Positions 15,207-22,840 of a DNA stretch of 42,648 bases are shown here, piece after piece; within the stretch, counting starts at the first letter, position 1; every line of letters starts with the position of its first letter. The translations under genes and the position numbers were made by a program. This stretch comes from Phenylobacterium sp. (lineage in GTDB: Bacteria > Pseudomonadota > Alphaproteobacteria > Caulobacterales > Caulobacteraceae): positions 1 through 42,648 of the forward strand of contig NZ_JAHBYD010000037.1 in NCBI RefSeq assembly GCF_019636135.1, given 5' to 3'. The notes beneath the pieces are model-generated. The model worked only from the letters and a program-made list of their open reading frames with translations, had not been told where the DNA came from and made no database searches.

Positions 15207-16616
15207 ATGACTGCCCCCGTCCCCGCCGACGTGATCTCCCGCCTGAAGGCCGTGCTCGGCCCCGCCGGGTGGAGCGAGGACGCCGGGCGGATCGCGCCGA
15301 AGCTGGTGGAGTGGCGCGACCGGTGGGTGGGGGCGACGCCGTTCCTGGCGCTGCCGAAGACGACCCATGAGGTGGCCGCGGTGGTGGGCGTCTGCTTCGA
15401 GGCGGGGCAGGCGATCACGGTGCAGGGCGGGAACACGGGCCTGGTGGGCGGGCAAATCCCGCGGGGCGAAGTCCTGCTCTCCACCGAGCGGATGCGGGCG
15501 ATCCGGGAGGTCGATGCGTTCGACGACGCGCTGACGGCCGAGGCCGGCGTGACGCTCGCCGAGGTGCATGCGGCGGCGGCCGAAGTGCGCCGGCGGTTCC
15601 CGCTGGGGCTGGCGTCGGAAGGGACGGCGACGGTCGGCGGCGTGGTCTCGACCAACGCCGGGGGCACGCAGGTGCTGCGCTACGGCATGGCGCGGAGCCT
15701 GGTGCTGGGGCTGGAGGCGGTGCTGCCGAACGGCGAGGTCTGGAACGGGCTGAAGCGCCTGCGCAAGGACAACACCGGCTACGACCTGAAGCAGCTCCTG
15801 ATCGGGGCCGAGGGGACGCTGGGCGTGGTGACGGCGGCGGCGCTGAAGCTCTATCCGGTGATGGCCTCGCGGGCGGTGGCGATGATCGGGCTGGCGACGC
15901 CGGAGGATGCGATCAAGCTGCTGGCGCGGGCCAAGGACGAGACGGGCGGGGCGGTCGAGGCGTTCGAGCTGATGGGCCGCCTGGGCGTCGACTTCGCGCT
16001 GAAGAACATCGCCGGGACGCGCGATCCGCTGGGCGAGCCGCATCCTTGGTACGTGCTGGCCGAGTTCTCGTCGGGCGAGCCGGGCTCGGCCGAGGCGGCG
16101 ATGGCGCGGTTCCTGGAGGCGGGGCTGGAGGCCGGGCTGGTGCGCGACGCCGTCGTGGCGCAGACCGACACGCAGGCGAAGGCGCTGTGGGCGATCCGCG
16201 AGAACCAGTCGCCGGCGCAGAAGCCCGAGGGCGCGACCTGGAAGCACGACGTGGCGGTGCCGGTCAGCCGGGTGGCGGCGTTCCTCGGCGAGGCGACGGC
16301 GGCGATGCAGGCCTTCGCGCCGGGCGCGCGGATCGCCGCCTTCGGCCACGTCGGCGACGGCAACATCCACTACGACGTGCTGCGGCCCGACGGCGGCTCG
16401 GACGCCGAGCACGCCGCGCGGCGCGACGAGGGCAGCCGGATCGTCCACGACATCGTGGCGAAGCTGGGCGGCTCGATCAGCGCCGAGCACGGCCTGGGCG
16501 CGATGAAGACGGCGGAAGGCGCGCGCTACAAGTCGGCCGTGGAGCTGGAGGCCCAGCGCGCGATCCGCCGCGCGCTGGATCCGAAACGCATCCTGAATCC
16601 GCGGGTCCTCTTCTAG
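15207..16616 (+). CDS. FAD-linked D-2-hydroxyacid dehydrogenase (GlcD/D2HGDH-like)
   Basis: The protein has 469 residues. The N-terminal PCMH-type FAD domain includes VQGGNTGLVGGQIPRGEVLL and FPLGLASEGTATVGGVVSTN followed by NAGGTQVLRYG. The C-terminal FAD-oxidase domain includes FGHVGDGNIHYDVLRPDG, which carries histidines of the metal/substrate site in D-lactate and D-2-hydroxyglutarate dehydrogenases, and ISAEHGLGAMK near the end. The likely reaction is oxidation of a D-2-hydroxyacid with transfer to an electron acceptor. Lactate, 2-hydroxyglutarate or another acid cannot be separated by eye. It is divergent from vapBC. Confidence 0.88.
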   Translation: MTAPVPADVISRLKAVLGPAGWSEDAGRIAPKLVEWRDRWVGATPFLALPKTTHEVAAVVGVCFEAGQAITVQGGNTGLVGGQIPRGEVLLSTERMRAIREVDAFDDALTAEAGVTLAEVHAAAAEVRRRFPLGLASEGTATVGGVVSTNAGGTQVLRYGMARSLVLGLEAVLPNGEVWNGLKRLRKDNTGYDLKQLLIGAEGTLGVVTAAALKLYPVMASRAVAMIGLATPEDAIKLLARAKDETGGAVEAFELMGRLGVDFALKNIAGTRDPLGEPHPWYVLAEFSSGEPGSAEAAMARFLEAGLEAGLVRDAVVAQTDTQAKALWAIRENQSPAQKPEGATWKHDVAVPVSRVAAFLGEATAAMQAFAPGARIAAFGHVGDGNIHYDVLRPDGGSDAEHAARRDEGSRIVHDIVAKLGGSISAEHGLGAMKTAEGARYKSAVELEAQRAIRRALDPKRILNPRVLF

Positions 16617-16656
16617 GTCGTTGCCGCCGGCCCCAAGTCGCGGCAAAGCATCGGCG

Positions 16657-17454
16657 ATGCTGATCGTCCTCTCCCCGGCCAAGGCGCTGAACTTCACCGC
16701 CGGGCCGGACTCCGCGCCGCTGACCGCGCCGCAGCTCCCCGAGCACACGGCCGAGCTCTCGAAGACCGCGAAGAAGCTCCGGGCCGTCGACCTGAAGCGG
16801 ATGATGGACCTGTCGGACAACCTGGCGAAGCTGAACCGCGAGCGGTTCCAGGCCTTCGACCCGGAGAGCGAGGACGGGGTGCAGGCGGCCTTCGCGTTCA
16901 ACGGCGACGTCTACCTGGGGCTGAGGGCGCGGGAGCTGGACAGGAAGGCGCTCGCCTTCGCCCAGGACCATGTGCGGATCCTCTCGGGGCTCTATGGCGT
17001 GCTCCGGCCGATGGACGCGATCCAGCCCTACCGGCTGGAGATGGGGGTGCGGATCAAGACGAAGCGGGGCCAGAGCCTCTACGACTTCTGGGGCCCGCGG
17101 ATCGCCGAGAAGCTGGACGAGGACCTCGCCGGCCACAAGGACCGCACCCTCGTGAACTGCGCCTCGACGGAATACTTCGGCGCGGTGGACCGCAAGGCGC
17201 TGAAGGCCCCGGTCGTCTCGTGCCGGTTCCTGGAGGAAAAGGACGGCGAGGCCCGGGTGATCTCGTTCTTCGCCAAGCGGGCGCGCGGGGCCATGGCCCG
17301 CTTCGCCATCGACAACCGGCTGAAGAAGGCCGCGGACCTGAAGGCGTTCGCCGCCGACGGCTACCGCTTCCAGCCGCACCTCTCCTCGGACGAGGAATTC
17401 ACCTTCGCCCGGCCGCAGCCGCCGCCGGCGGCCAAGGCGCGCGCCGGGGCTTAG
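16657..17454 (+). CDS. yaaA: YaaA family peroxide-stress protein
   Basis: The protein has 265 residues from the ATG at 16657, giving the expected beginning MLIVLSPAKALNF. A TTG 36 bp upstream would only add a non-conserved stretch. AFNGDVYLGLRA, RILSGLYGVLRPMDAIQPYR, GQSLYDFWGP and VNCASTEYFGAVD are the conserved blocks of the DUF328 family. In E. coli YaaA limits damage by hydrogen peroxide by lowering free iron and is controlled by OxyR. It begins 40 bp after the oxidase gene on the same strand. The C-terminal tail is rich in Pro and Ala and is not conserved. Confidence 0.93.
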   Translation: MLIVLSPAKALNFTAGPDSAPLTAPQLPEHTAELSKTAKKLRAVDLKRMMDLSDNLAKLNRERFQAFDPESEDGVQAAFAFNGDVYLGLRARELDRKALAFAQDHVRILSGLYGVLRPMDAIQPYRLEMGVRIKTKRGQSLYDFWGPRIAEKLDEDLAGHKDRTLVNCASTEYFGAVDRKALKAPVVSCRFLEEKDGEARVISFFAKRARGAMARFAIDNRLKKAADLKAFAADGYRFQPHLSSDEEFTFARPQPPPAAKARAGA

Positions 17455-17543
17455 GGGAAGCCGGCGCGCTGACCTCGCGTCACGGTTTCCAAGGCTTTGC
17501 GGCGGCGCCATGGTTCGCGGCAGAGATCCCGGGAGGACGGCCG

Positions 17544-18527
17544 ATGACCCTGCGCACCAAGCTCTGCGACCTGCTGGAGGTGCAGCATCCGATCATGCTG
17601 GCGGGCATGGGCGGCGTCTCCTACGCCGAGCTCGCGGCGGCGGTCTCGAACGCCGGCGGCTACGGCGTCCTGGGCATGGCGGGCCGCTCGCCCGACTTCA
17701 TCCGCGACGAGATGCGCAAGGTGAAGGCGCTGACCGACAAGCCGTTCGGCGTCGACCTGCTGGCCGCCAGCCCCGAGAGCCTGACGGCGTCGGTGGAGAT
17801 CATCATCGAGGAGGGCGCCTCGTCGTTCGTGGCCGGCCTGGGCGTGCCGATGCCGATCATGGAGCGGCTGAAGAAGGCGGGCCTGAAGGTCATGGTGGTC
17901 TGCGGGGCCGTGAAGCACGCGGTGAAGGCCGAGCAGGCCGGCTGCGACGCGGTGATCTGCCAGGGCGGCGAGGGCGGCGGGCACACGGGCCTCGTGGGCA
18001 CCATGCCGCTGGTGGCCCAGGCCGTGGAGCGGGTGAAGATCCCGGTGGTGGCGGCAGGCGGCCTCTACGACGGGCGCGGCCTGGCGGCGGCGCTCAGCCT
18101 GGGCGCGGTGGGCGTCTGGATGGGCACGCGCTTCATCGCCTCGACCGAGGCGCACTCGGGGCAGATGTACCGGGACACCATCGTCGAGGCGAGCGACGAG
18201 GATTCGATCCGCACCCGCTGCTATTCCGGCAAGCCGATGCGGGTGAAGAAGAACGACTACGTCGCCGACTGGGAAAGCCGCCCGCAGGACATCCAGCCCT
18301 TCCCGCAGCAGGCGATGCTGTCGAGCCGCGCCGGCGTGATGGGCGGCATCGGCGGCCAGATCGAGGGCCTGGACGCCGACCGTTCGTGCTTCGCCATGGG
18401 CCAGTCGGCGGGCGGCGTGACCGACGTGCTGCCGGCCGGCGAGATCGTCGCGCGCATCCTGCGCGAGGCCGAAGACGCCATCGACCGCGTCGCGGCGATC
18501 CGCAAGGGCGCGCCGGTCCCGGCCTAG
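17544..18527 (+). CDS. Nitronate monooxygenase-like FMN enzyme
   Basis: The protein has 327 residues and a TIM-barrel FMN fold of the 2-nitropropane dioxygenase family. HPIMLAGMGGVSYAELAAAV at the N-terminus, AGCDAVICQGGEGGGHTGLV in the middle, VVAAGGLYDGRGLAAALSLG for phosphate binding, and GTRFIASTEA are typical. The His in GGGHTG matches the catalytic base seen in many members. The substrate may be a nitronate or an unsaturated thioester, since the family is mixed. The start is the ATG with GGGAGG upstream. Its stop overlaps the stop of the convergent YbjN-like gene by 4 bp. Confidence 0.88.
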   Translation: MTLRTKLCDLLEVQHPIMLAGMGGVSYAELAAAVSNAGGYGVLGMAGRSPDFIRDEMRKVKALTDKPFGVDLLAASPESLTASVEIIIEEGASSFVAGLGVPMPIMERLKKAGLKVMVVCGAVKHAVKAEQAGCDAVICQGGEGGGHTGLVGTMPLVAQAVERVKIPVVAAGGLYDGRGLAAALSLGAVGVWMGTRFIASTEAHSGQMYRDTIVEASDEDSIRTRCYSGKPMRVKKNDYVADWESRPQDIQPFPQQAMLSSRAGVMGGIGGQIEGLDADRSCFAMGQSAGGVTDVLPAGEIVARILREAEDAIDRVAAIRKGAPVPA

Positions 18528-19102
18528 GCGGCGTTGGCGAGGTAGGCCACGGGGTCCTTCAGGAAGTCGCGGGCGTCGGCGAGGCAGCCCTGCCAGGCCT
18601 GGAGGTGCGTGGTGGCGTCGTCGCGGGTCATGCTGCGGAACAGGATGGCCGAGTAGAGCACGTGCGGGACGCCCGCCTTGTCCTGGTAGATGCGGCACAT
18701 CACCGAGGTCTGGTTGAAGGCGTTGTACTGCGCGATCGTGGCGGCCGCGCGGTCCAGGCCGCTGTCGAGCAGTACGGCCTTGCAGGCGCGGCCCTGTGCG
18801 TCGCAGCCGGCGAACTGCATCGAGAAGTCGGCGACCGGCGAGGTGACCGCGACGAAGACGGCGTCGCCGTCGCGGCGGCTGGTCCGCACCTTGGCCCCGG
18901 CGGCGTCGAGGAGGCCCATGAAGGCCTGCGGCGTCTGGGCGTCGAAGGGGCCGGCGGGGCTGGCCGGCGTCGCGGGCCTGGCGGCCGGTTTCGCGGGCGC
19001 GGCCTTGGCCGGCGGGGCCTTGGCGGGCGCGGTCTTCGGCGCCGGCGCGGCGGCGAGGCAGAACAGCGCAGCCGGGATCAGGGCGAGGGCGGTGCGGGTC
19101 AT
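18524..19102 (-). CDS. Exported YbjN-domain protein
   Basis: The protein has 192 residues. The signal sequence MTRTALALIPAALFCLAAAP is followed by a low-complexity Ala/Pro/Lys linker to about residue 50. Then comes a domain with DFSMQFAGCDAQGRACKAVL and MTRDDATTHLQAWQGC, which I assign to the YbjN-like group (putative sensory transduction regulator). The cysteines in AGCDAQGRACKAV and in CRIYQDK are likely exported. The function is not known. It is divergent from the Band-7 gene, with a 140-bp gap, and its stop overlaps that of the nitronate monooxygenase gene. Confidence 0.7.
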   Translation of the reverse strand: MTRTALALIPAALFCLAAAPAPKTAPAKAPPAKAAPAKPAARPATPASPAGPFDAQTPQAFMGLLDAAGAKVRTSRRDGDAVFVAVTSPVADFSMQFAGCDAQGRACKAVLLDSGLDRAAATIAQYNAFNQTSVMCRIYQDKAGVPHVLYSAILFRSMTRDDATTHLQAWQGCLADARDFLKDPVAYLANAA

Positions 19103-19242
19103 TCCGGTCAGCTAACAGACCGCCGGGCGTGGCGCGAGCACGGCGGCGGCGTTTCGGCCGCAACGCGCCGCATGTCCGGTTTCCGTGGCGGACGGCTCCC
19201 GGCCTAGCTAGAGTTGCCCCGAAACCACGGGAGGAATGTCCA

Positions 19243-20220
19243 ATGGGCCTGGGTATGGTCGTCGCCCTGGTGTTCCTGGTGCTGGCGCTGGTCGTCGCGC
19301 TGGGCGCCATCAAGATCGTGCCGCAGGGGCGCGAGTTCACCGTCGAGCGGTTCGGCCGCTACACGCGCACCCTGAAGCCGGGGATCAGCTTCCTGACGCC
19401 GTTCGTCGAGGGCGTCGGCCGCCGCGTGAACATGATGGAGCAGGTGCTGGACGTGCCGCGCCAGGAGGTGATCACGCGCGACAACGTCGGCGTCCAGGTC
19501 GACGCCATCGTGTTCATCCAGGTGATGGACGCCGCGGCCGCCGCCTACCGGGTCGACAACCTGAACTACGCCATCCAGCAACTGGCGATGACCAACCTGC
19601 GCACCGTCGTGGGCTCGCTGGAGCTGGACGAGGTGCTGAGCCAGCGCGACCAGATCAACACCCGCCTCCTCAACGTGATCGACGAGGCGACCGGGCCGTG
19701 GGGCGTGAAGGCCGCGCGGATCGAGATCAAGGACCTGACGCCGCCGCCGGACATCACCAACGCCATGGCGCGCCAGATGAAGGCCGAGCGCGAGCGGCGC
19801 GCGGTGATCACCGAGGCCGACGGCGAGAAGTCGGCCGCCATCGCCCGGGCGGAAGGCCAGAAGCAGTCGGCGATCCTGGAGGCCGAGGGCCGCAAGGAAG
19901 CGGCCTTCCGCGACGCCGAGGCCCGCGAGCGCTCGGCGCAGGCGGAAGCGAAGGCCACCGAGCTGGTCTCGGACGCCATCGCGCAGGGGGACGTGAACGC
20001 CATCAACTACTTCGTGGCGCTGAAGTACGTGGAGGCCTTCGCCGAACTGGCGAAGAGCCCGCAGCAGAAGACCGTCATCGTACCCGCCGAGATGGGCGCC
20101 CTGGTCGGCAGCGTGGGCGGCATCGGCGAACTGGTGAAGGCGATCGGCGCCGACGGCCCGCCGCCCCCCCGCCCGCCGGCGCGCGGCCGCGGCGGAGCGG
20201 TCCCGACCTCGGGCGCGTGA
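19243..20220 (+). CDS. SPFH/Band-7 membrane protein (QmcA/stomatin-like)
   Basis: The protein has 325 residues; the ATG follows GGGAGGAA. It has one N-terminal membrane segment (VVALVFLVLALVVALGAIKI), then the Band-7 domain with GREFTVERFGRYTRTLKPGI, RQEVITRDNVGVQVDAIVFI and NLRTVVGSLELDEVLSQRD. A charged coiled-coil, AERERRAVITEADGEKSAAI onward, is typical of stomatins. The C-terminal tail is proline- and arginine-rich. These proteins form large rings or microdomains and often act with FtsH-type proteases. The NfeD partner gene starts 7 bp downstream, the usual pairing. Confidence 0.93.
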   Translation: MGLGMVVALVFLVLALVVALGAIKIVPQGREFTVERFGRYTRTLKPGISFLTPFVEGVGRRVNMMEQVLDVPRQEVITRDNVGVQVDAIVFIQVMDAAAAAYRVDNLNYAIQQLAMTNLRTVVGSLELDEVLSQRDQINTRLLNVIDEATGPWGVKAARIEIKDLTPPPDITNAMARQMKAERERRAVITEADGEKSAAIARAEGQKQSAILEAEGRKEAAFRDAEARERSAQAEAKATELVSDAIAQGDVNAINYFVALKYVEAFAELAKSPQQKTVIVPAEMGALVGSVGGIGELVKAIGADGPPPPRPPARGRGGAVPTSGA

Positions 20221-20227
20221 GGCGGTG

Positions 20228-20686
20228 ATGGACACCATCGCGGGGCTCTACGCGGCCCAGCCCTTCTGGTTCTGGGCCGCGCTCGCCGCGGCGCTGCTCA
20301 CCGTCGAGGTGATCAGCGGCTCGGGCTGGCTGCTGTGGGCGTCGGCGTCGGCCGGCGTGACGGCGGTCGTGGTGGCGATCTTCGACGTCCCGGTTCCGAC
20401 CGCGCTGCTGATCTTCGCGCTGCTCACGCTGTTCTCGTCGCTGCTGGCGCGCCGCTACCTGCCCCGGCCGCTGTCGCCCGAGGGGCACGACATCAATGAC
20501 AACGTGTCGCGTCTCGTCGGCCATCGCGGCAATGTCGTCCAGGCGTTCGCCGGCCGCTCGGGCCGCGTCTTCATCGACGGCAAGGAGTGGGCGGCCGAGC
20601 AGGACGGGGGCGATGCGCTCGAAGCGGGCGCCGCGGTGGAGGTCACCGGAGTCGCCGGGGCGCGCCTCAGGGTGCGGCGTGCGTAA
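20228..20686 (+). CDS. NfeD-like membrane protein
   Basis: The protein has 152 residues. Hydrophobic segments run from about 10 to 35 and 38 to 75 (FWFWAALAAALLTVEVISGS, VVVAIFDVPVPTALLIFALL). They are followed by a soluble C-terminal OB-fold domain with LVGHRGNVVQAFAGRSGRVF and GAAVEVTGVAGARLRVRR. This is the short NfeD form without a protease domain, comparable to E. coli YbbK. It is encoded directly after its predicted Band-7 partner and shares its transcript. A GTG one codon upstream is an equally possible start. Confidence 0.88.
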   Translation: MDTIAGLYAAQPFWFWAALAAALLTVEVISGSGWLLWASASAGVTAVVVAIFDVPVPTALLIFALLTLFSSLLARRYLPRPLSPEGHDINDNVSRLVGHRGNVVQAFAGRSGRVFIDGKEWAAEQDGGDALEAGAAVEVTGVAGARLRVRRA

Positions 20687-20765
20687 CAGCGGTCTTCCGA
20701 TGTGACCGAACAATGGCCTAAGTGCTTGGTTTCGCGCCGCACTTTCGCCCGCATCGCCGGCCACC

Positions 20766-20794
20766 TTGACCCGCATACGATCGCGGCGCTTATG
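20766..20794 (+). promoter_or_regulatory. Possible promoter before the cysteine-repeat protein gene
   Basis: TTGACC at 20766-20771 and CTTATG at 20789-20794 are separated by 17 bp, fitting a housekeeping-type promoter with a good -35 and a weak -10 box. It lies about 60 bp upstream of the GTG start at 20855 in the 168-bp gap after the NfeD gene. This rests on the pattern alone. Confidence 0.35.
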
Positions 20795-20854
20795 TGCCGC
20801 AAAATCGCGGACCCCAAGGTCCGAACCCCAGGACTGTGGCAGGAGAGACGAACG

Positions 20855-22192
20855 GTGAAGACGCCCAAATTCGGGAGGCTGGGAGCAGTCGGGCTGACCA
20901 TGGCGCTGCTGGCGGCGCTGGTGATCCCGGCCGCGGCCATTTCGCAAGGCAAGAAGGGGGAAGCGATCCCCAAGGCCGCGCTTGAACAGGGGATGAAGGA
21001 AGCCCCCGCCGTGGTGCAGGCGATGAGCCTGCCCTGCCAGGTCTCCGAAGCCCGGAAGATCGGCGAGGACAAGAAGAACAAGACCAACTACTACGAAGTG
21101 GCCTGCGGCGCGGGCGCCATGGGCTACGTCCTGCAGTCCCCGGCCGAGGGCGCGCCGACCGCCTTCTCCTGCATCGAGGCCAACACCCCGCCGGCCCCGG
21201 GCCAGCCGCCGTCGGCCCCCTGCATGCTGCCGGGCAACGCCAACCCGAGCGCGCTCCTGGGCCCGATGATCAAGGCGGCCGGCGCGGACTGCACGCCGAC
21301 CCAGGCCCGCGGCGTCGGCCAGACCAAGAGCAACACCTACGTCGAGGTCGCCTGCAGCGAGGGCGCGGGCTACATCGTCGTCGCCAGCGTCCCGCTCGAC
21401 GTGACGAAGCCGGCGCAGGCCCAGAACTGCCTGCTCTACGACGACAGCGAGTCGAACATTAAGTGCGCCTTCGGCGACAAGGCCGCGCGTCTCGCGGTGA
21501 TCGACAAGGTGGCGGCGGCGGCGAACAACGGCTGCGCCGTGAAGGACAGGCGCTTCGTCGGCATGGCCAAGGACAACTCGGCCTACTACGAGGCCTCGTG
21601 CCAGGACGGCAAGGGCTATATCTACAAGACGACCGCCGCGGGCGCCCTGGCCGAGACCTACGAGTGCGCCAAGGCCAGCAACATCCTCGGCGGCTGCACG
21701 CTCACCGACGCCCGCGAGGCCCAGAACGAGCAGGCCGGCCTCTACACGAAGCTGGCGCAGGGCGCGGGCAGCAAGTGCGACGTCGACCGCTATGCGCTGT
21801 TCCCGTCGAAGAACCCGCGCGATGAAGTCGTCGAACTGGTCTGCAAGGACGGCTCGGGCGCGATCCTGATGTCGACCGCGGGCCAGAAGAGCACCGTGCT
21901 GGACTGCGGCCGTGCGCCGGTGGCCGGCTACAAGTGCTCGCTGGGCAAGGACACGGCCGGCTACGGCTTCCTCACGGCCGACCTGAAGCGGCTGCAGCAG
22001 GGCACGACCTGCGAGGTCTCCAACAGCCGCGTCGTCGGCAAGACCGACAAGGGCACCACCTACGTCGAGGTCGCCTGCGCCGACAAGCTGAAGGGCTACA
22101 TGATCGAGTACTCGGCGCCCCCGGCGGTGACCGCGGTCACGGTCACGGGCTGCGCCTTCGCCGGCAACTGCAAGCTGCCCGGCAACACCTGA
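20855..22192 (+). CDS. Exported protein of five four-cysteine repeats, function unknown
   Basis: The protein has 445 residues from a GTG (GGAGAG upstream). A signal peptide of about 28 residues ends PAAA. The mature chain has exactly 20 cysteines at 61, 84, 106, 123; 146, 167, 192, 204; 227, 249, 271, 281; 308, 330, 351, 361; and 386, 408, 433, 439. This makes five units of about 78-85 residues. Each unit opens with a Cys, then R..G and a YYEVAC- or YVEVAC-like strand and GxGY, then a second pair of cysteines. The most likely picture is five small disulfide-bonded domains in the periplasm or outside. I do not recognise a named family. A strong terminator follows. Confidence 0.8.
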   Translation: MKTPKFGRLGAVGLTMALLAALVIPAAAISQGKKGEAIPKAALEQGMKEAPAVVQAMSLPCQVSEARKIGEDKKNKTNYYEVACGAGAMGYVLQSPAEGAPTAFSCIEANTPPAPGQPPSAPCMLPGNANPSALLGPMIKAAGADCTPTQARGVGQTKSNTYVEVACSEGAGYIVVASVPLDVTKPAQAQNCLLYDDSESNIKCAFGDKAARLAVIDKVAAAANNGCAVKDRRFVGMAKDNSAYYEASCQDGKGYIYKTTAAGALAETYECAKASNILGGCTLTDAREAQNEQAGLYTKLAQGAGSKCDVDRYALFPSKNPRDEVVELVCKDGSGAILMSTAGQKSTVLDCGRAPVAGYKCSLGKDTAGYGFLTADLKRLQQGTTCEVSNSRVVGKTDKGTTYVEVACADKLKGYMIEYSAPPAVTAVTVTGCAFAGNCKLPGNT

Positions 22193-22215
22193 TCGGCCGC
22201 CATGGCCGAGATGCG

Positions 22216-22245
22216 GGGCCCGCGGAGCGATCCGCGGGCCCTTTT
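22216..22245 (+). terminator. Rho-independent terminator
   Basis: GGGCCCGCGGA (22216-22226) pairs perfectly with TCCGCGGGCCC (22231-22241) around a GCGA tetraloop, followed by TTTT. It lies 24 bp after the stop of the cysteine-repeat gene and is the clearest intrinsic terminator in the window. Confidence 0.9.
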
Positions 22246-22323
22246 GCCTGGCCGCGTGCGCGGGGCCTTGGCGAACGCTGGGGAAGGCCGCGAGGGTGTC
22301 CCGCGATACTCCGGAGAACCGCG

Positions 22324-22611
22324 ATGCCCGCCTACGCCATCTTCATCAAGAACAGGACCCACGACGCCGACCTGCTGAAGGCCTACAGCCAGAAGGCGGC
22401 CGGGGCGCGAGGCGACCATCCGCTGACGGCGCTGGCCGCCTACGGCCCGATCGAGGCCCTCGAAGGCGACGAGGCCGAGGGCGTGGTGCTGCTGCAGTTC
22501 CCGACGATGGAGGCCGGCAAGGCCTGGTACAACAGCCCGGCCTACCAGGACGCCAAGGCGACCCGGCTGAAGGCCGCCGACTACCGCGTGCTGTTCTTCG
22601 AGGGGCTCTGA
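22324..22611 (+). CDS. DUF1330 family protein
   Basis: The protein has 95 residues and a dimeric ferredoxin-like (alpha/beta barrel) fold by family. AYAIFIKNRTHDADLLKAYS, LTALAAYGPIEALEG, VLLQFPTMEAGKAWYNSPAY and ADYRVLFFEG follow the DUF1330 pattern, where FPTMEAGKAWYNSPAYQ is the most recognisable part. GGAGA lies upstream of the ATG. The function is unknown. It stands alone between the terminator and a long inverted repeat, convergent with the ThDP enzyme gene. Confidence 0.88.
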   Translation: MPAYAIFIKNRTHDADLLKAYSQKAAGARGDHPLTALAAYGPIEALEGDEAEGVVLLQFPTMEAGKAWYNSPAYQDAKATRLKAADYRVLFFEGL

Positions 22612-22616
22612 CCTTC

Positions 22617-22824
22617 CTCTCCCGCTCGCGGAAGGGGGACCGCCCGCCGAGGCCGCGCCCGCGGGCGTAGAGCGGGTGGTGGAGAGGGAAAGCCTCAGGC
22701 ACGGCGCTCAATTCAGGTTGGACGAACCGCCCTGCCGACCGCTTGCCCTTTCCACCCCCCGCTCTACAGCCGGCTGCGCCGGCTTCGGCGTGCGGTCCCC
22801 CTTTCCCGCAAGCGGGAAAGGAAC
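22617..22824. repeat. Long inverted repeat, 'CTCTCCC' family, copy 1
   Basis: The outer arms (CTCGCGGAAGGGGGACCGC on the left, CGGTCCCCCTTTCCCGC on the right) and the inner arms (GTAGAGCGGGTGGTGGAGAG and CCACCCCCCGCTCTAC) pair in register, giving a large imperfect hairpin. It fills the gap between the convergent DUF1330 and ThDP genes. The CTCTCCC-rich arms resemble the element at 38095-38282. Confidence 0.75.
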
Positions 22825-22840
22825 GATCCCGGGCTGCGTC

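Noticed and set aside
14868..16901. A long minus-strand frame reaching upstream of vapB
   Set aside because: Only the last 90 codons are VapB. The rest is antisense to the FAD-linked dehydrogenase, and the operator palindrome lies within it.
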